Source of the DNA: Narthecium ossifragum
Taxonomy: Eukaryota > Streptophyta > Magnoliopsida > Dioscoreales > Nartheciaceae
NCBI GenBank assembly: GCA_963920575.1
Contig: OY986969.1
Span: forward strand, 9,793,096-9,857,095
DNA length: 64,000 nucleotides
Direction of reading: 5' to 3'
This document shows positions 33,401-41,313 of the stretch, in pieces (positions within the stretch are counted from its first letter, which is position 1; each line of letters begins with the position of its first letter). The notes under the pieces were generated by a model. That model was not told where the DNA came from and searched no databases. It was given only the letters and a program-made list of their open reading frames with translations. The translations under genes and the position numbers were made by a program.

Positions 33401-35089
33401 GCCCCCTAGTAGAAGTGCTCGTCGTAAGAAAGCCAAAAGGCAGTGGCAAAAGTCTCAAAGCAAAGAGGTACATCACTATTTTTTGAGTGCTTGTTTTTTG
33501 TTGCTAGACAAATATTTATCCCATTTTAAAGTAGAATGCTTTTCTATGCTCAGTGATTATAATGTTCTTTATGTGCAGCATTCTTACTGGGAAGCAACAA
33601 CGGGTAGCACATGTGGAATATCTGTACGAGGTCAAATATTAAATCAGGAAGTGAATGGGGAGTTAAAAGTTATCCATACCGTAGTCCGTCCTTGTCATAA
33701 TTGTTTTGGCCCTGTAGGTATGCATATCTCTCCTCGCTGAAGTGCCTTTTTTGCTGCCTAGGAACATTCTGTTCAAGTCAATTCAGGGACAGCATGCGCT
33801 TCTGTCACCTTTACACATAAATGATCAAGCTGAAAGGACAAGTCCACATAATTTAGAAATTTGAACATCTCTACATCTTTTGCTACTCATGTTCCTCATC
33901 ATTGTTGTTGACGAGGATAACATAAGCCACTTATCTTCGTCTCTCGCACAAAATTTGTGATATGATGTCTTCAGGTTATTTTTGTGCCTCGAACTTCTCC
34001 CTGACTGACTCAAATGATTTGACAGCATGACAACGTGTAATTGGCTCATTCATTTCTAGAATTGCTGTTATGGGTCTTCTAGTTTTGATAAGATCTTTGG
34101 TAATCTCATCTACATGGTTTTATCAGTTGTACTTTGCTAACTTGTGTATTTTCTCCGAAAATAAGTAAGAAAAGCACAAGGCTCTGTATGGATCAACATG
34201 ACTGGATTACGAGCCATGTGATGGAAATATGCAGAGGATAATCAAACTAAAGGTTGGAAGGACAACAAAGCAAAAGGCAAACTAGGAAATTCAAGAAAAT
34301 ATGTTTTGATTACTATTATTGCTTCTGCATGCAAGTTGACAACAAGAGAAAAATGGGAAGAGAATCTTTGCATGTTACTTAACAGCTTGGAGAAAGTATA
34401 GATGGAGTGGCAAGAGAGATATAAGGCATGCTCTTTGGAATAAATCTGTGAATTTGGAGAGTTGAAACTATATAATGGAGTGGTAGGAGATATATGATAA
34501 GCTATATGAAAGAAGTCAAGAAGCCTGTGTTTCTAGACTAAATTGAAATCATGAGAAGACATTTTGGTAATTGAACAAGTATTTATGCGGCATCAGAAGA
34601 TGCTTATTTATAGGTTAACGTCCCAAATGCTAATTGAATAAGTATCTGAATCCATAATTTCAATAGCAATTCCAGCAACCATTGTGCTAGTTCTGATTTT
34701 CTAAAGTTCTTCATGATAGTGACTGGTAGGTTTTATGCTCCTTTGTAGAGAATGGTCCATCAACTGGCTGGGAGCAAATCAAGCATGCCACAGAAGAGCA
34801 AAGCGAGATTCTGAAGGCTGATGGTTGGGGTGAATGGCCAAAGAAAGGGGGCTTTAAAAATCATAAAGATTGCTCTAGAATTATCAATTCATGGCTGAAT
34901 GGAGCTTGGGGTGAAAGCTTCTCTGATATACCAAATCAGGATGGTTGGGGTGCTCAGTCCACGAACGACACATTCCGCAGAACTCCACCACGGGCATGTA
35001 GAGCACGAAGAGGAAGAGCTCTGCTGCCTAAAGTTGCTTCTGGGAAGATGGATAACTGGAAAATTGGCAAGTTTGGCCCTTCAAAGTGA
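9213..35089 (+). CDS. Coilin-like gene (six recognisable exons, very large third intron)
   Basis: Coilin is the nuclear scaffold protein of Cajal bodies, where snRNPs and snoRNPs mature. Recognisable exons are 9213-9407, 11588-11652, 12725-12946, 33402-33467, 33579-33717 and 34749-35089. They encode the N-terminal self-interaction domain ([17 protein letters not shown] ... SCPHGLVLS / [19 protein letters not shown]), a basic KRKR region, and the conserved [13 protein letters not shown] motif. Joins 1-2-3 and 4-5-6 keep frame. Join 3-4 does not (exon 3 leaves two bases, exon 4 begins in phase 0), so an exon is missing from my model or has been lost. I see no exon for the Tudor-like domain that follows in known plant coilins, and the summed coding length (about 340 codons) is well below the roughly 600 of Arabidopsis coilin. 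It may be a divergent, short or decaying coilin. The third intron (12947-33401) is stuffed with transposons. Confidence 0.65.
9408..11587 (+). other. Intron 1 of the coilin-like gene
   Basis: GT...AG boundaries (GTAAGC at 9408, TTTGCAG ending 11587). The intron is AT-rich. The block 9690-9900 is richer in GC and may be an old insertion. An open frame at 11087-11491 shows no family resemblance and I treat it as chance. Confidence 0.6.
11588..11652 (+). CDS. Coilin-like exon 2
   Basis: A 65-nt exon between TTTGCAG and AG|GTCAAT encodes [17 protein letters not shown] and KEIIR. The block is strongly conserved at this position in plant coilins, and a phase-0 entry from exon 1 reproduces the known junction. 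It ends in phase 2. Confidence 0.85.
11653..12724 (+). other. Intron 2 of the coilin-like gene
   Basis: AT-rich intron, GTCAAT to AAATCAG. I see no inserted element or internal gene. Confidence 0.6.
12725..12946 (+). CDS. Coilin-like exon 3
   Basis: A 222-nt exon follows AAATCAG. The first base completes an Arg codon with exon 2, giving RVKKKEAK, the family's basic stretch after the N-terminal domain. The rest is hydrophilic and ends [12 protein letters not shown], a likely nuclear localisation signal. The donor is CCAAA|GTACTC. It leaves two bases that do not match the phase of the next exon I recognise. Confidence 0.7.
12947..14726 (+). other. Start of intron 3: AT-rich DNA with small repeats
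   Basis: No gene seen. A perfect 32-bp direct repeat is at 13191-13222 and 13254-13285. The region 13405-13870 has mixed composition unlike its flanks and may be an unclassified insertion, as may 14160-14500. Confidence 0.45.
14727..15093. mobile_element. MITE-like element
   Basis: The left end CACGTTTGTTTCACGGGA and the reverse-complemented right end CACTTGTTTATTTCATGG form imperfect inverted repeats. The interior repeats CCCGGGAGAT- and TGGGATTA-like words in both orientations. The class and target duplication are not resolved. Confidence 0.4.
15709..15876. repeat. 84-bp tandem duplication in the left hAT arm
   Basis: Two adjacent 84-bp copies (15709-15792 and 15793-15876) differ at only about two bases (GACTGGTC versus GACCAGTC). 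The duplication is absent from the right arm, so it arose after the two arms diverged. Confidence 0.9.
15986..17270 (+). pseudogene. hAT transposase pseudogene, left arm, 5' part
   Basis: The reading starts [10 protein letters not shown] and reaches an in-frame stop near 16084. It continues with a degenerate BED zinc finger ([19 protein letters not shown], then AFCIYYKTD, where the second Cys is replaced by Tyr). The catalytic-core segment around 16790-16985 ([15 protein letters not shown], then [20 protein letters not shown]) follows. hAT transposases cut and paste DNA using an RNase-H-like DDE core; the BED finger binds the element ends. Multiple stops, frameshifts and a deletion of about 12 codons make this inactive. 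The frame resumes at 19125 after the MITE insertion. Confidence 0.7.
17905..18095 (-). pseudogene. Captured U-box/receptor-like kinase fragment
   Basis: The minus-strand frame reads [20 protein letters not shown], then [17 protein letters not shown]. This is the end of the kinase domain of plant U-box kinases (PUB35/52 group), where the conserved CxELRxKDRPDL motif marks subdomain XI. The catalytic loop and the U-box are absent. It is a captured exon fragment and cannot work as a kinase or ubiquitin ligase. Confidence 0.6.
18231..18655 (+). pseudogene. Captured LysM-protein fragment with signal peptide
   Basis: An ATG at 18231 opens 140 codons. A hydrophobic signal peptide covers about residues 1-26. 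[16 protein letters not shown] and [11 protein letters not shown] follow, then the CACA motif ([10 protein letters not shown]) and the start of a LysM domain ([20 protein letters not shown]). This is the first exon of a LYM/CEBiP-like LysM protein, a family of cell-surface chitin and peptidoglycan receptors. The frame ends soon after GLVTYQ in unrelated sequence, so the other LysM domains and membrane anchor are missing. The signal peptide is intact, so a short secreted LysM peptide is possible in principle. Confidence 0.7.
19125..19662 (+). pseudogene. hAT transposase pseudogene, left arm, 3' part
   Basis: The coding remnant resumes after the [16 protein letters not shown] segment at about 19376-19410 and the C-terminal dimerisation region leading to [16 protein letters not shown] near 19575-19622 are recognisable. 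Stops and frameshifts are present. The stretch 19505-19662 is matched in inverse orientation by 19732-19870, forming the centre of the palindrome. Confidence 0.55.
19732..21336 (-). pseudogene. hAT transposase pseudogene, right arm, C-terminal part
   Basis: On the minus strand, a 121-codon open stretch (21042-20677) reads [20 protein letters not shown]. It continues [20 protein letters not shown] and QHCWTLNLK. This is the RNase-H-like core of a hAT transposase, better preserved than in the left arm (it retains the roughly 12-codon insert missing there). The C-terminal dimerisation part follows at lower positions with frame breaks. The N-terminal part continues at 26579 and above, beyond the Reina element. 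Confidence 0.65.
21337..21341 (+). repeat. Target duplication CCATA of the Reina element (left)
   Basis: CCATA precedes the left LTR; the same five bases follow the right LTR at 26574-26578. Confidence 0.9.
21342..21770 (+). repeat. 5' LTR of the Reina element
   Basis: Begins TGTTAGATGTTCCTGCAG and ends CCCGTAACA. The first 27 bp are duplicated in tandem (21342-21368 and 21369-21395, two or so differences). The same duplication is present in the 3' LTR, so it was inherited by the element. Confidence 0.9.
21774..21786 (+). promoter_or_regulatory. Primer-binding site (tRNA-iMet)
   Basis: TGGTATCAGAGCC, three bases after the 5' LTR, is complementary to the 3' end of plant initiator methionine tRNA. 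Confidence 0.9.
21812..23266 (+). CDS. Reina gag-protease (484 codons, ends early)
   Basis: The frame starts 26 bp after the primer site. It encodes the gag capsid region ([13 protein letters not shown] near residue 94, [20 protein letters not shown]), then a zinc knuckle [14 protein letters not shown] (about residues 288-301). An aspartic protease with intact active site [13 protein letters not shown] is at about residue 360, with the closing [11 protein letters not shown] motif near 430. Gag packages the RNA and the protease processes the polyprotein. The frame stops at 23266 and the downstream pol is in another frame. Chromoviruses normally have one continuous gag-pol, so this is a frameshift; a further stop (TAG near 23321) lies in the pol frame before the RT. 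Confidence 0.8.
   Translation: MSGPQPLESSSHIPSDDVERRLEERLAANNEAFDAKLHDMFLKITNHMSTLLERNNASPSGSRATSRFDATPPGQPRFPRLKFPRYNGIDDPTSWLCRVEQFFGFHETPEADKVSLAVYHLDDGAQLWYQVLKESEIVVSWARFKEALHARYGRTLYSNFFGDLAKLRQTGTVLEYQSEFERLLSRAGKPSINQQVSCFVSGLRESIRADVQAASPLSLTDAVSLARLYETKFLSQRRSSIIEPRRPSAPNLTTTSLSKPITTPTQTTPPIKRLNPTEMQARREKGLCYNCDEKFVPGHRCKRLFLIDTIEEAMEFSDEDGDDPTGNQRDIPEISLHALAGTRSPQTMRVRGVLGTRPIVVLIDSGSTHNFLELDIAAQLHIQPSCTEKLSVLVANGERLECSGKCQQVELQLQGVSIFTDFYLLPLSGYDAVLGAQWLCTLGSIHWDFAQLKLEFLINGRTIQLQGIATPQTEWSAQGRQIRC
23338..26150 (+). pseudogene. Reina pol: RT, RNase H, integrase, chromodomain (stop codons at 24139 and 25885)
   Basis: A single frame interrupted by TAA (24139-24141) and TGA (25885-25887). 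Reverse transcriptase covers about 23410-23980, with [11 protein letters not shown] and the catalytic VFFDDIL. RNase H starts near 24340 ([25 protein letters not shown]). Integrase starts near 24900 with the His/Cys zinc domain (HGMTH ... CLVCQKSK) and the catalytic triad in [17 protein letters not shown] and GQTEVVN. After the second stop come a [11 protein letters not shown] motif and a chromodomain ending in [14 protein letters not shown] and ALEDKG, which reaches the polypurine tract. These domains copy RNA into DNA and integrate it; the chromodomain is thought to direct insertion to particular chromatin. The stops make the protein non-functional. Confidence 0.8.
26141..26151 (+). promoter_or_regulatory. 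Polypurine tract of the Reina element
   Basis: AGGGGGGGAAA lies directly before the 3' LTR and primes plus-strand synthesis in such elements. Confidence 0.85.
26152..26573 (+). repeat. 3' LTR of the Reina element
   Basis: Same ends and the same terminal 27-bp duplication as the 5' LTR. It lacks a short segment near the end (around CAGACCCAGG in the 5' copy) and has an extra TCC. It is followed by the duplication CCATA (26574-26578). Confidence 0.9.
26579..27120 (-). pseudogene. hAT transposase pseudogene, right arm, N-terminal part
   Basis: On the minus strand the remnant opens [20 protein letters not shown] near 26925. It continues through a Ser/Gly-rich stretch to a BED-finger start (SKVWENF) before stops near 26720. 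It is the counterpart of 15986-16270 in the left arm, slightly better preserved in the first 60 codons. It lacks the ATG (ATA in its place) seen in the left arm. Confidence 0.65.
27570..28910 (+). other. Intron 3 sequence between insertions
   Basis: No gene seen. A (GGGA)n run is at about 27761-27783. CATTCCATTCC-like inverted words lie around 27720-27880. A short AAACCCTAACCCTAG run at 28312-28326 is telomere-like but too short to mean much. Confidence 0.45.
28911..29594. mobile_element. Non-autonomous hAT-type element A (684 bp)
   Basis: The terminal inverted repeat is CAAGGATTGCCGTGCCGA at the left, matched inversely at the right by GGCACGGCAATCCTTG. It is flanked by the perfect 8-bp duplication ATTGTAAG (28903-28910 and 29595-29602), the hAT signature. 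There is no transposase. The right third consists of repeated palindromes built on GCCGACCGGCA / TGCCGGTCGGC. Confidence 0.85.
29595..31591 (+). other. Intron 3 sequence between elements A and B
   Basis: No recognised gene. Overlapping open frames on both strands at 30034-30676 show no family resemblance. An A-rich run occurs at 30532-30565. A missing central coilin exon could lie here but I cannot identify one. Confidence 0.4.
31592..32333. mobile_element. Non-autonomous hAT-type element B (742 bp)
   Basis: The ends are CAAGGATTGCCGAGCCGACC and, inverted, the same start at ...CAATCCTTG (32325-32333). It is flanked by the perfect 8-bp duplication TGAAATCA (31584-31591 and 32334-32341). Its first 200 bp are the inverse of the last 200 bp of element A, so the two lie in opposite orientation within one intron. 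It also contains GGTTAGGGTTAGGGTTAGG near 31985. Confidence 0.85.
32334..33401 (+). other. End of intron 3
   Basis: AT-rich, no gene seen. Ends CTGCCATTCAG before exon 4. Confidence 0.55.
33402..33467 (+). CDS. Coilin-like exon 4 (basic motif)
   Basis: Twenty-two codons between CATTCAG and GAG|GTACAT encode [16 protein letters not shown], the basic [13 protein letters not shown] signature of plant coilins. The exon is in phase 0, which does not fit exon 3 as drawn. Confidence 0.75.
33579..33717 (+). CDS. Coilin-like exon 5
   Basis: The acceptor is TGTGCAG and the donor CTGTAG|GTATGC. The end of the exon ([12 protein letters not shown]) resembles the VVRPGHIRFEP box of plant coilins. Three positions differ in a way single G-to-T, T-to-A or C-to-T changes would explain. 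The rest is poorly conserved. Confidence 0.55.
33718..34748 (+). other. Intron 5; expected place of missing Tudor-like exons
   Basis: In known plant coilins the Tudor-like domain follows the RPGHIRF box. I find no matching coding sequence here. A possible exon remnant at about 34235-34294 (after TATGCAG, Lys/Asn/Gly-rich) is too short to judge. Confidence 0.4.
34749..35089 (+). CDS. Coilin-like last exon
   Basis: The acceptor is TTTGTAG; the stop TGA is at 35087-35089. Spliced from exon 5 it stays in frame. It encodes [19 protein letters not shown], similar in layout to the W-containing helix near the coilin C-terminus. A Trp/Gly-rich tail follows ([25 protein letters not shown]) that I do not recognise. 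Confidence 0.5.
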
Positions 35090-35805
35090 TCTCAATTATG
35101 TATGCGTGCTGGAAACTTGTGTATATACATGAGCCGATGCTACCGGCTGCTTTTATTCTTCTGTTAGTGAACTGTCATCTCAAATCAAGAGGTTGTCTCT
35201 TTCTCTGTGTTCTTTTGCAGTCTCTCTTTGATCTTTCTTATGCTCCTCGAATTAATTCTTGAAATTTGGGTTTCCGATTGAATGTACACATCTCAATGGT
35301 AAAGATTTGTTTCCTCTGGTGGAAAAAGCCTGGGAGTTAAATCCCTGACTGTAATTTGTGGAAGAAATTTGTATTGATCATCTACAAGTCTGGATGAAAG
35401 CTCAACTAAAGAGGTAAAAAAGAAGAGAAGTATGAACTCGGTTTACACTTTCCAGTTTCCAAATGATCACAATCTGTATTATTAGACTGAACAGAACGTT
35501 TCCGTTTTGTTTCATCCACCCAAGTTTTTAAGCTTCTTGAACACTTTGTTTCATAGACAAGAAGAATATTAAGGAATTGACCTCTCCTTATTTCATGGTT
35601 CCTAATCTCATCTCAAGGAATTGCTCTGGAACAACACTTAACACAATGTGAGACCAAACGTGAGAGTAACAACTCTGATTACGAAAAAACCCCCACCTTA
35701 TTGGTAGGCATTTTCTGCCCCAGTCTTATTGGTTTTCATTGAACCCAACAAAAAGAAACTTTTCATAGTATTTTACTAGAAAAATATATAAAGAATAGAT
35801 GCTTT
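35090..35805 (+). other. 3' UTR and downstream DNA of the coilin-like gene
   Basis: AT-rich, with no further coding signal. The poly(A) site is not obvious. Confidence 0.4.
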
Positions 35806-37149
35806 GGAAATTTTTTAAAATAATATTAATAAAATATTATTAATATATACATGTGGAGAAAATATTGATGAAGATATGCATCCTTTAGCCATGTCAGCGG
35901 CCTTTCATTTTTTTAATCCTGCTAATGAAGATGTAACTCCACGTTACGTTTACATACTGAAACGTAACTTGGGCTTACGTGTTTAACCTTTATCCCACAC
36001 CACGTGACCAAGTGCGGAGAATAGTATTGGGAGGCCTACTAAGACGTGGTTCAAAGTTACGTCTTCTGTGAAGACATCACTTGCAATTCCGTCTTCACTG
36101 GAGAACCAACGAACACCAAGTTTTTTTTGCCAGTGGGTTCTATACTAACACTCTTTTTGTTTGTCACTATGTGTACCAACATTCGATCAAAGACAATGTT
36201 TATCAATTAATGATCACAAACCAAACATCCACATCAATTTTCATACCCAATACATTACACCCAACCCAATCACATCTAAACACAATTCCTATATAAATCA
36301 AAACCGTTTATATCAAACATCATTAACATCTCTAAATGGTCACAAACCATTAACAAAAAAAAACCAAAGTTACAATAGAAGACTATCACCACCTCCAAGT
36401 TTTTTTTGCTTCTTCTTCACTGCCATCTTCTTCCTCCTCGACGGTCCATCCTCCCCTCTCCCCATCGTAGCACCGACATCGACATCATGCTCAACATGTC
36501 CCTCTGGATTCTCAGAATCCTCTTGTCGACATTGCCCCGACGGCTTGCACGTAATAGTCTCTCTGTCACCGAGAGTGGTATCTCTTGTCGCATGCTAAAC
36601 TACCGCATCACCCGTAGTGCATGGTGCATCTCCATAACATCAAAGCAAATGAGTGGCACATGACTCCTCTAGACAATAAATCCCGCAATACAAAGGGCTA
36701 GTAATTGTGCTAGACGCTACGGTGTATATGGATACCAGATAACCTACAAGTTTAAAATAAAAACTCGGTTAGATCACATCAGCATTAAAGTAGGTAACAA
36801 AATCTTGGATCGTGAGCAATAATACATGGGATGGCAACTGCTTATCCAATTGTTCTTTGTAGTAGGCTAAGTAACGGCCATACGAGTTCCCTCTACCGGT
36901 GTGTGGTGTTGTCCATTCACCTGCATTGCACATAAAGAGTTAGATGCTAATGCTAACAAAACTTTAAAAAATATTTTGAAAAAAATCAAGAGTTCGTACT
37001 GGATTGTCAATGAGCCTTCAAGGATACACAAATCACGCTCCTCAGCGTGGCATTGACGTGGCCAAAGGAGGTATATCCATATCAATATTTTCTCCACATG
37101 TATATATTAATAATATTTTATTAAAATAATATTATTAAAAAAATTTCCA
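35806..37149. mobile_element. TIR element with plant-mobile-domain remnant
   Basis: About 95 bp at each end are inverted copies: the left end runs GGAAATTTTTTAAAATAATA and on to ACATGTGGAGAAAATATTGA, and the right end repeats this inversely from 37149. I see no clear target duplication. The long AT-rich repeats and the gene content suggest a MULE-like element. Confidence 0.65.
36400..36935 (-). pseudogene. Plant mobile domain (PMD) pseudogene
   Basis: On the minus strand, pieces in several frames read MQVNGQHHTPVEGTRMAV, then VIWYPYTP, then LICFDVMEMHHALRVM followed by SMRQEIPLSVTE. This order (a VEGTRMAV-like box, a W.PY box, then PLI.F..VEMHHPDRV.RQF) is the plant mobile domain. That domain is found in MAIN-like host proteins and inside transposons. 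Frame breaks, stops and the surrounding TIRs show a decayed transposon-borne copy. Confidence 0.5.
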
Positions 37150-37539
37150 TTATAGTTCCATCCTATAGAGTCCGAATTCAACTCGGAATAAATTAATCAC
37201 TCGGGAATAATTTGGTTATTATTTCTTGAGTGAGTTAGAATAGTTATAAAAGAAGAAAAAACATAAATACCTCAATTGTCATTTTTCTCTCCTATTGATT
37301 CCGATATCGCCTTTACTGTTTCTGGAATGAATTAAAAGAAATATAATTTATAGAATTTGTAAAAACACAGTTAATTGTAAGAGACTTTTTGCCAAGAAAG
37401 TCAACAATAGAGGGTGCAAAATGCATATATTAACAAGCCCGTTTTCTTATGCGACACATCTTAAGATAGGGTGGTAATTGCAAAAATCATTAAAAAAGAA
37501 AGGTTTGTTTGCGTATCGCCAATCACACATAAGCAATAT

Positions 37540-38015
37540 TATAGAAAACTACCCCCTATCGTTTATTGAGACTCTTGTTGGTAAAACTCAAAAAAACCTA
37601 CTTGGGGTAACCTGTCATCAACTTCCATCAATTTTATAGGTTATTTGATGATATTACCCCTATGTTTGATATTGTCGTCCGAATCCATTTATATATATGA
37701 TAAAGGTATTTTGGTCATTTATATGTTAGGTGAGGTTGAGGTAACCATGGTTAGGAGGTCAAAGATAACACTGACGGAAGTTGAGGACGGGTAGTTTTTT
37801 ACGAGTTTAATCGATACTAGAGAATTTTTTACAATACTACTAAAATATATGTGATAATATGCAAAAATACCCAAAAAAAGAGAAGAAAATTACCATCTCA
37901 TCCATGAACGCAAGCAGTCACCATGGTTAGGAGGTTAAAGATAACACATGCTGACCAAAGTTGAGGATGGGTAGTTTTTTACTATCTTAATTGATAAGAG
38001 ATGATTTTTTTCAAT
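37540..38015. mobile_element. MITE-like sequences, partly duplicated
   Basis: AAAACTACCCCCTATCG near 37547 is mirrored by GGGTAGTTTTTTACGAG near 37789. A second partial copy at 37918-38010 repeats ACCATGGTTAGGAGG...AAAGATAACAC and the GGGTAGTTTTTTAC end. No coding capacity. Confidence 0.45.
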
Positions 38016-39214
38016 ATAAAATCAGAGTTAGAGCTTTAATATTCACATGGACCAGCCAAACTTTAGGAAATTGGTTTCTTTTGATGTGTTATTTTGTTTT
38101 ATAATTCAAGATGTGACTCAATTTTTTGGCGCCTCATGATATGAGGGTATGAAAATTGTAATGTTATGAATGTACCTGTGCTGCTATTGATGCAATTGAG
38201 TACGTTGTTGATGGTTCCTGCTCACGATTAACTACGTAGAATCATTAAATTTGAATATGCTAGCCGTCGGGAGATTGTTTTGGAATCGGTTTGTCATGAA
38301 CGAATTGATCTTGAATGTAGCATTTTTGCATGAGATATGGCTATTTGATATGCTAAATATGCTTTACCAATGTAAAGCATGATTTGATATGCTAAATAGG
38401 GGTGCAAAATTTTTACGTGATCCCAAGCCATCTTAGGTTGGCTGAAATTATAGGATTTGGATGTTTAGCACATTTAATGTAAAACGCCATTTGTAGATCA
38501 GGAAGACTTTAGGATATAAAATGATGTAAGAACCATTACTTAAAATAGTACGTCCAGTTACCTCAAATACAGTGTAGTTTTCTTTGCGGCCGAAATTTCA
38601 TAACTCAATTTATTAACATTATTTTTAAAATGGTATATTATTGTAATTATTAGTCAGTGAAAATCTTAAAGTGAATCGTTCTTTTTTATGAAGCCAATCG
38701 AAGTTATAGCTCACAAGTAGTGTCTTAAACTAGCCTATCAATTAAACCAACCATCCACCATAATTCTAACACTACATCATTACAAATAACAGGACAGAGG
38801 TACTCACCCAAACACCATATCAATTGCAAATCGATAATCACACTCTACAAGAACAACAAATTCCCCACGTCATCGAGCCTCTGGCATAGGATTTCTTAAA
38901 GCAAATGACCATTACTTTTCTAAGAGAAAAGTTTTTCAAAGACCGTGCCATGGGGCATGGGTCCATCATAAATAGGTGTTGGTTATCTTTTTCGGTGGAT
39001 TTCTGTTTCTAAAATCACAAAAACCCTAGTTTGATCTTTGTTCCTGACACAATGAAGCAAAATAGAAAGAAGAAAAAGAAAAAAGTATTGGAGACAAAAC
39101 AGCTCGAAGAGGTGGAAAAGTTGCTGGGAAAGAATAACATGTATTGTTGTCTATCTTTGAGGGAACCGTGTCCAACTGTGCCAGGGGCACGGGTGTATAT
39201 ATATATTGCCTAGA
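38016..39214. other. Non-coding stretch, no gene seen
   Basis: AT-rich DNA. A short Lys-rich open frame at 39031-39213 has no family resemblance. Confidence 0.4.
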
Positions 39215-39679
39215 TAAGGATGTAAGCCAGGACTTTGAGTAGGACTTTGTATGAGTGGCTTGTTGGAGCAAGCCAAGGACTATTCCTCTATATACGGAGT
39301 AGGCCGGCCAAGGTGTTGGGCATCTATGCCTTGGCTAGGGTTTGGGATTTCCTTGTATTGAGTGATCTTTGTACCTTGGCAGGGAAAGAGAGTTGTGAGG
39401 CATTCTCTTGTAAAAATCTTTGGTCAATAAAGGAAGAGGGTCATCCCCTTTGCCATAATCGTGTGTTCTTACTTCTTGGTGTGCTCTTGTGCAAGAAGGA
39501 GAAGAAGACGAAGGAGAAGGCTGGTCAAGGACGGATCTTGCTGCACTAACCATCTTCAATGTGTGGGTCTTGAAGTGGGCAAGGAGTGCCAAACGTGTGA
39601 AGCAAGGAGCGGAGGGTTCTTGGCGCCAGCATCGGGTACTCTTCTTTGTGAAAAACTTCCGTTGCGTAACCCGGTGACA
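39215..39679 (+). repeat. 5' LTR fragment of the Galadriel-like element
   Basis: Contains GGCATTCTCTTGTAAAAATC and GGTCAATAAAGGAAGAG, typical R/U5 sequence with a polyadenylation signal, and ends GGTGACA. The left limit is approximate. Confidence 0.55.
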
Positions 39680-39682
39680 ATT

Positions 39683-39698
39683 TGGCCTCGGAGCTAGG
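39683..39698 (+). promoter_or_regulatory. Degenerate primer-binding site
   Basis: TGGCCTCGGAGCTAGG matches the family's expected TGGTATCAGAGCTAGG at 12 of 16 positions, consistent with an old copy. Confidence 0.6.
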
Positions 39699-39724
39699 TT
39701 TTTACCATCTTGAGAACATGATCA

Positions 39725-40774
39725 ATGGTGTTGGAGCTTCGTGATCATGTTGCTCGTCTCAAGGGCTACCTTGGTGAAGCCCTGGCAGAAGAGGTTCCAC
39801 CTCTTCATGCCCGCATGGCAGCAATCGAGGGGGAGATCTTTAATCTCAAGTCTTCCTTCGACGTGATGAGGGCCGAGCTAGAAGGACGAGCGGCGTCTTC
39901 TGAGCATGGCTTGAACCGGATCCAGATTGTCTTGGAGGAGTTCGTGGACCGGATCGACAGCGAGCTAGTCGTCATCAAGCGGGCCGTGTCAAGGTCCGAT
40001 TCTCGGGAGGGCACGAGCAAATTGAAAGTGCCCGAGCACAAGTCCTTTGGTGGCATGTGGAAAGCCAAGGAACTTGAGAATGTCTTGTGGGACCTTGAGT
40101 AGTATTTCGAGGCTGGCCACATCCTTGAAGGTGACAAGGTGTCAGTTGCTGTGATGTACCTGTCCGACGATGCAAAACTCTGGTGGCGCACCAAATTAGA
40201 TTGTGATGCAACCGCTGGCCGCCCCAAGATTTCTACTTAGGAAGTCTTCAACAAGGAGCTGAAGGACTAATTCTTCCTGAACAACACGGCGTGGGTCGCG
40301 AGGGAGGCTCTGAAGAACCTGAAGCAGACGGGACTTGTCAGAGACTACGTGAAGGCGTTCAGTAGTCTTATGCTGGACATTAAAGAAATGTTTGAGTCTG
40401 ACAAGTTATTTAACTTCTTGTCATTTCTTCAGGGATGGGCACAGTTGGAGCTGAGGAGACAAGGAGTGAAGGACCTCCCCTCAGCCATGGCCAAGGCGGA
40501 TGCCTTGGTGGATTTCCGTCAGCCCAAGCCGGTGGTGAGCAATAACAACCGGCCCCCAAAAGCAAAGGAAAAGCCAAAGTTCAAGGGAGAGAAAGCTAAG
40601 GGGAAGAAGCGGCCACAGGAGAAAGGCAAGGCTAAGTTGCAGAAGCCGGCCAAGTCTCCTATGGGTTGTTTCATATGTAATGAACCCCATCGGGCTCGAG
40701 ATTGCCCTAAGAGAGAAAAACTCAACGCATTGGTGGGAGAAGAAGAAGGAGACTCGGATCGGGTTCTCCAATGA
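39725..40774 (+). pseudogene. Galadriel-like gag (three internal stops)
   Basis: One frame from ATG 39725 carries stops at 40100 (TAG), 40238 (TAG) and 40268 (TAA). The N-terminal half has a coiled-coil-like stretch. The capsid region shows VAVMYLSDDAKLWWRTK, then LKNLKQTGLVRDYVKAFSSL. A zinc knuckle CFICNEPHRARDC lies near the end after a Lys-rich linker. Two of the three stops can be read as Trp or Gln codons changed by a single base. The frame ends with TGA overlapping the next ATG (ATGA at 40771-40774), a one-base shift relative to the protease. Confidence 0.75.
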
Positions 40775-41154
40775 GGGTTAACCCGTTGCAACTCCTCAAT
40801 ACGTTGCGAGCTACCCCTACAACCGGCCTCATGCATGTCCAGATCAACCTTCAAGGCGTGAAGATGATGGCCATGCTCAACACCGGTGCCACCCACAACT
40901 TCTTAGCCCAACATTCGGCCGAGCATCTCAGAGCCAAGATCACCACCAGTTCCAACCACATCAAGGCGGTCAATTCTGATGCAAAGCAGGTCACGGGCGT
41001 CCCGCCGGCAACAACGGTGGAGATCAGTCCATGGAAGGCATCCATGGATTTCTTGGTGGTGCCATTGGATGACTTCGACGTCATCTTGGGCAACGAGTTA
41101 TGCCATACCTCAATGGCATGTTGCTGCCCGACGAGCGGAGTCCTCGCTTTGTAA
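40771..41154 (+). pseudogene. Galadriel-like protease (active-site Asp replaced)
   Basis: The frame contains MAMLNTGATHNFLA where retroviral-type aspartic proteases have D-T/S-G; the catalytic Asp is Asn here. The later DDFDVILGNE motif is present. The frame then shifts near 41098 and continues as an Ala/Gln-rich linker (41100-41310). Confidence 0.7.
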
Positions 41155-41313
41155 GGGCCGAGGCACCAGCCAAGCAAGGAGCAAAAGCTGGGCTGCTATC
41201 GGCCATACAGCTGAAGGACAGCGTGCGGAAGGGTGATCCAACCTTCCCGGTGACATTGGCTGAGGTGCAGCCAAACCAGTGGGCGAGCAGCAGTTTCGCC
41301 AGCAAAAAGCAGT

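Noticed and set aside
39031..39213. Lys-rich 60-codon frame before the Galadriel-like LTR as a small gene
   Set aside because: No recognisable family, and no promoter or splice evidence.
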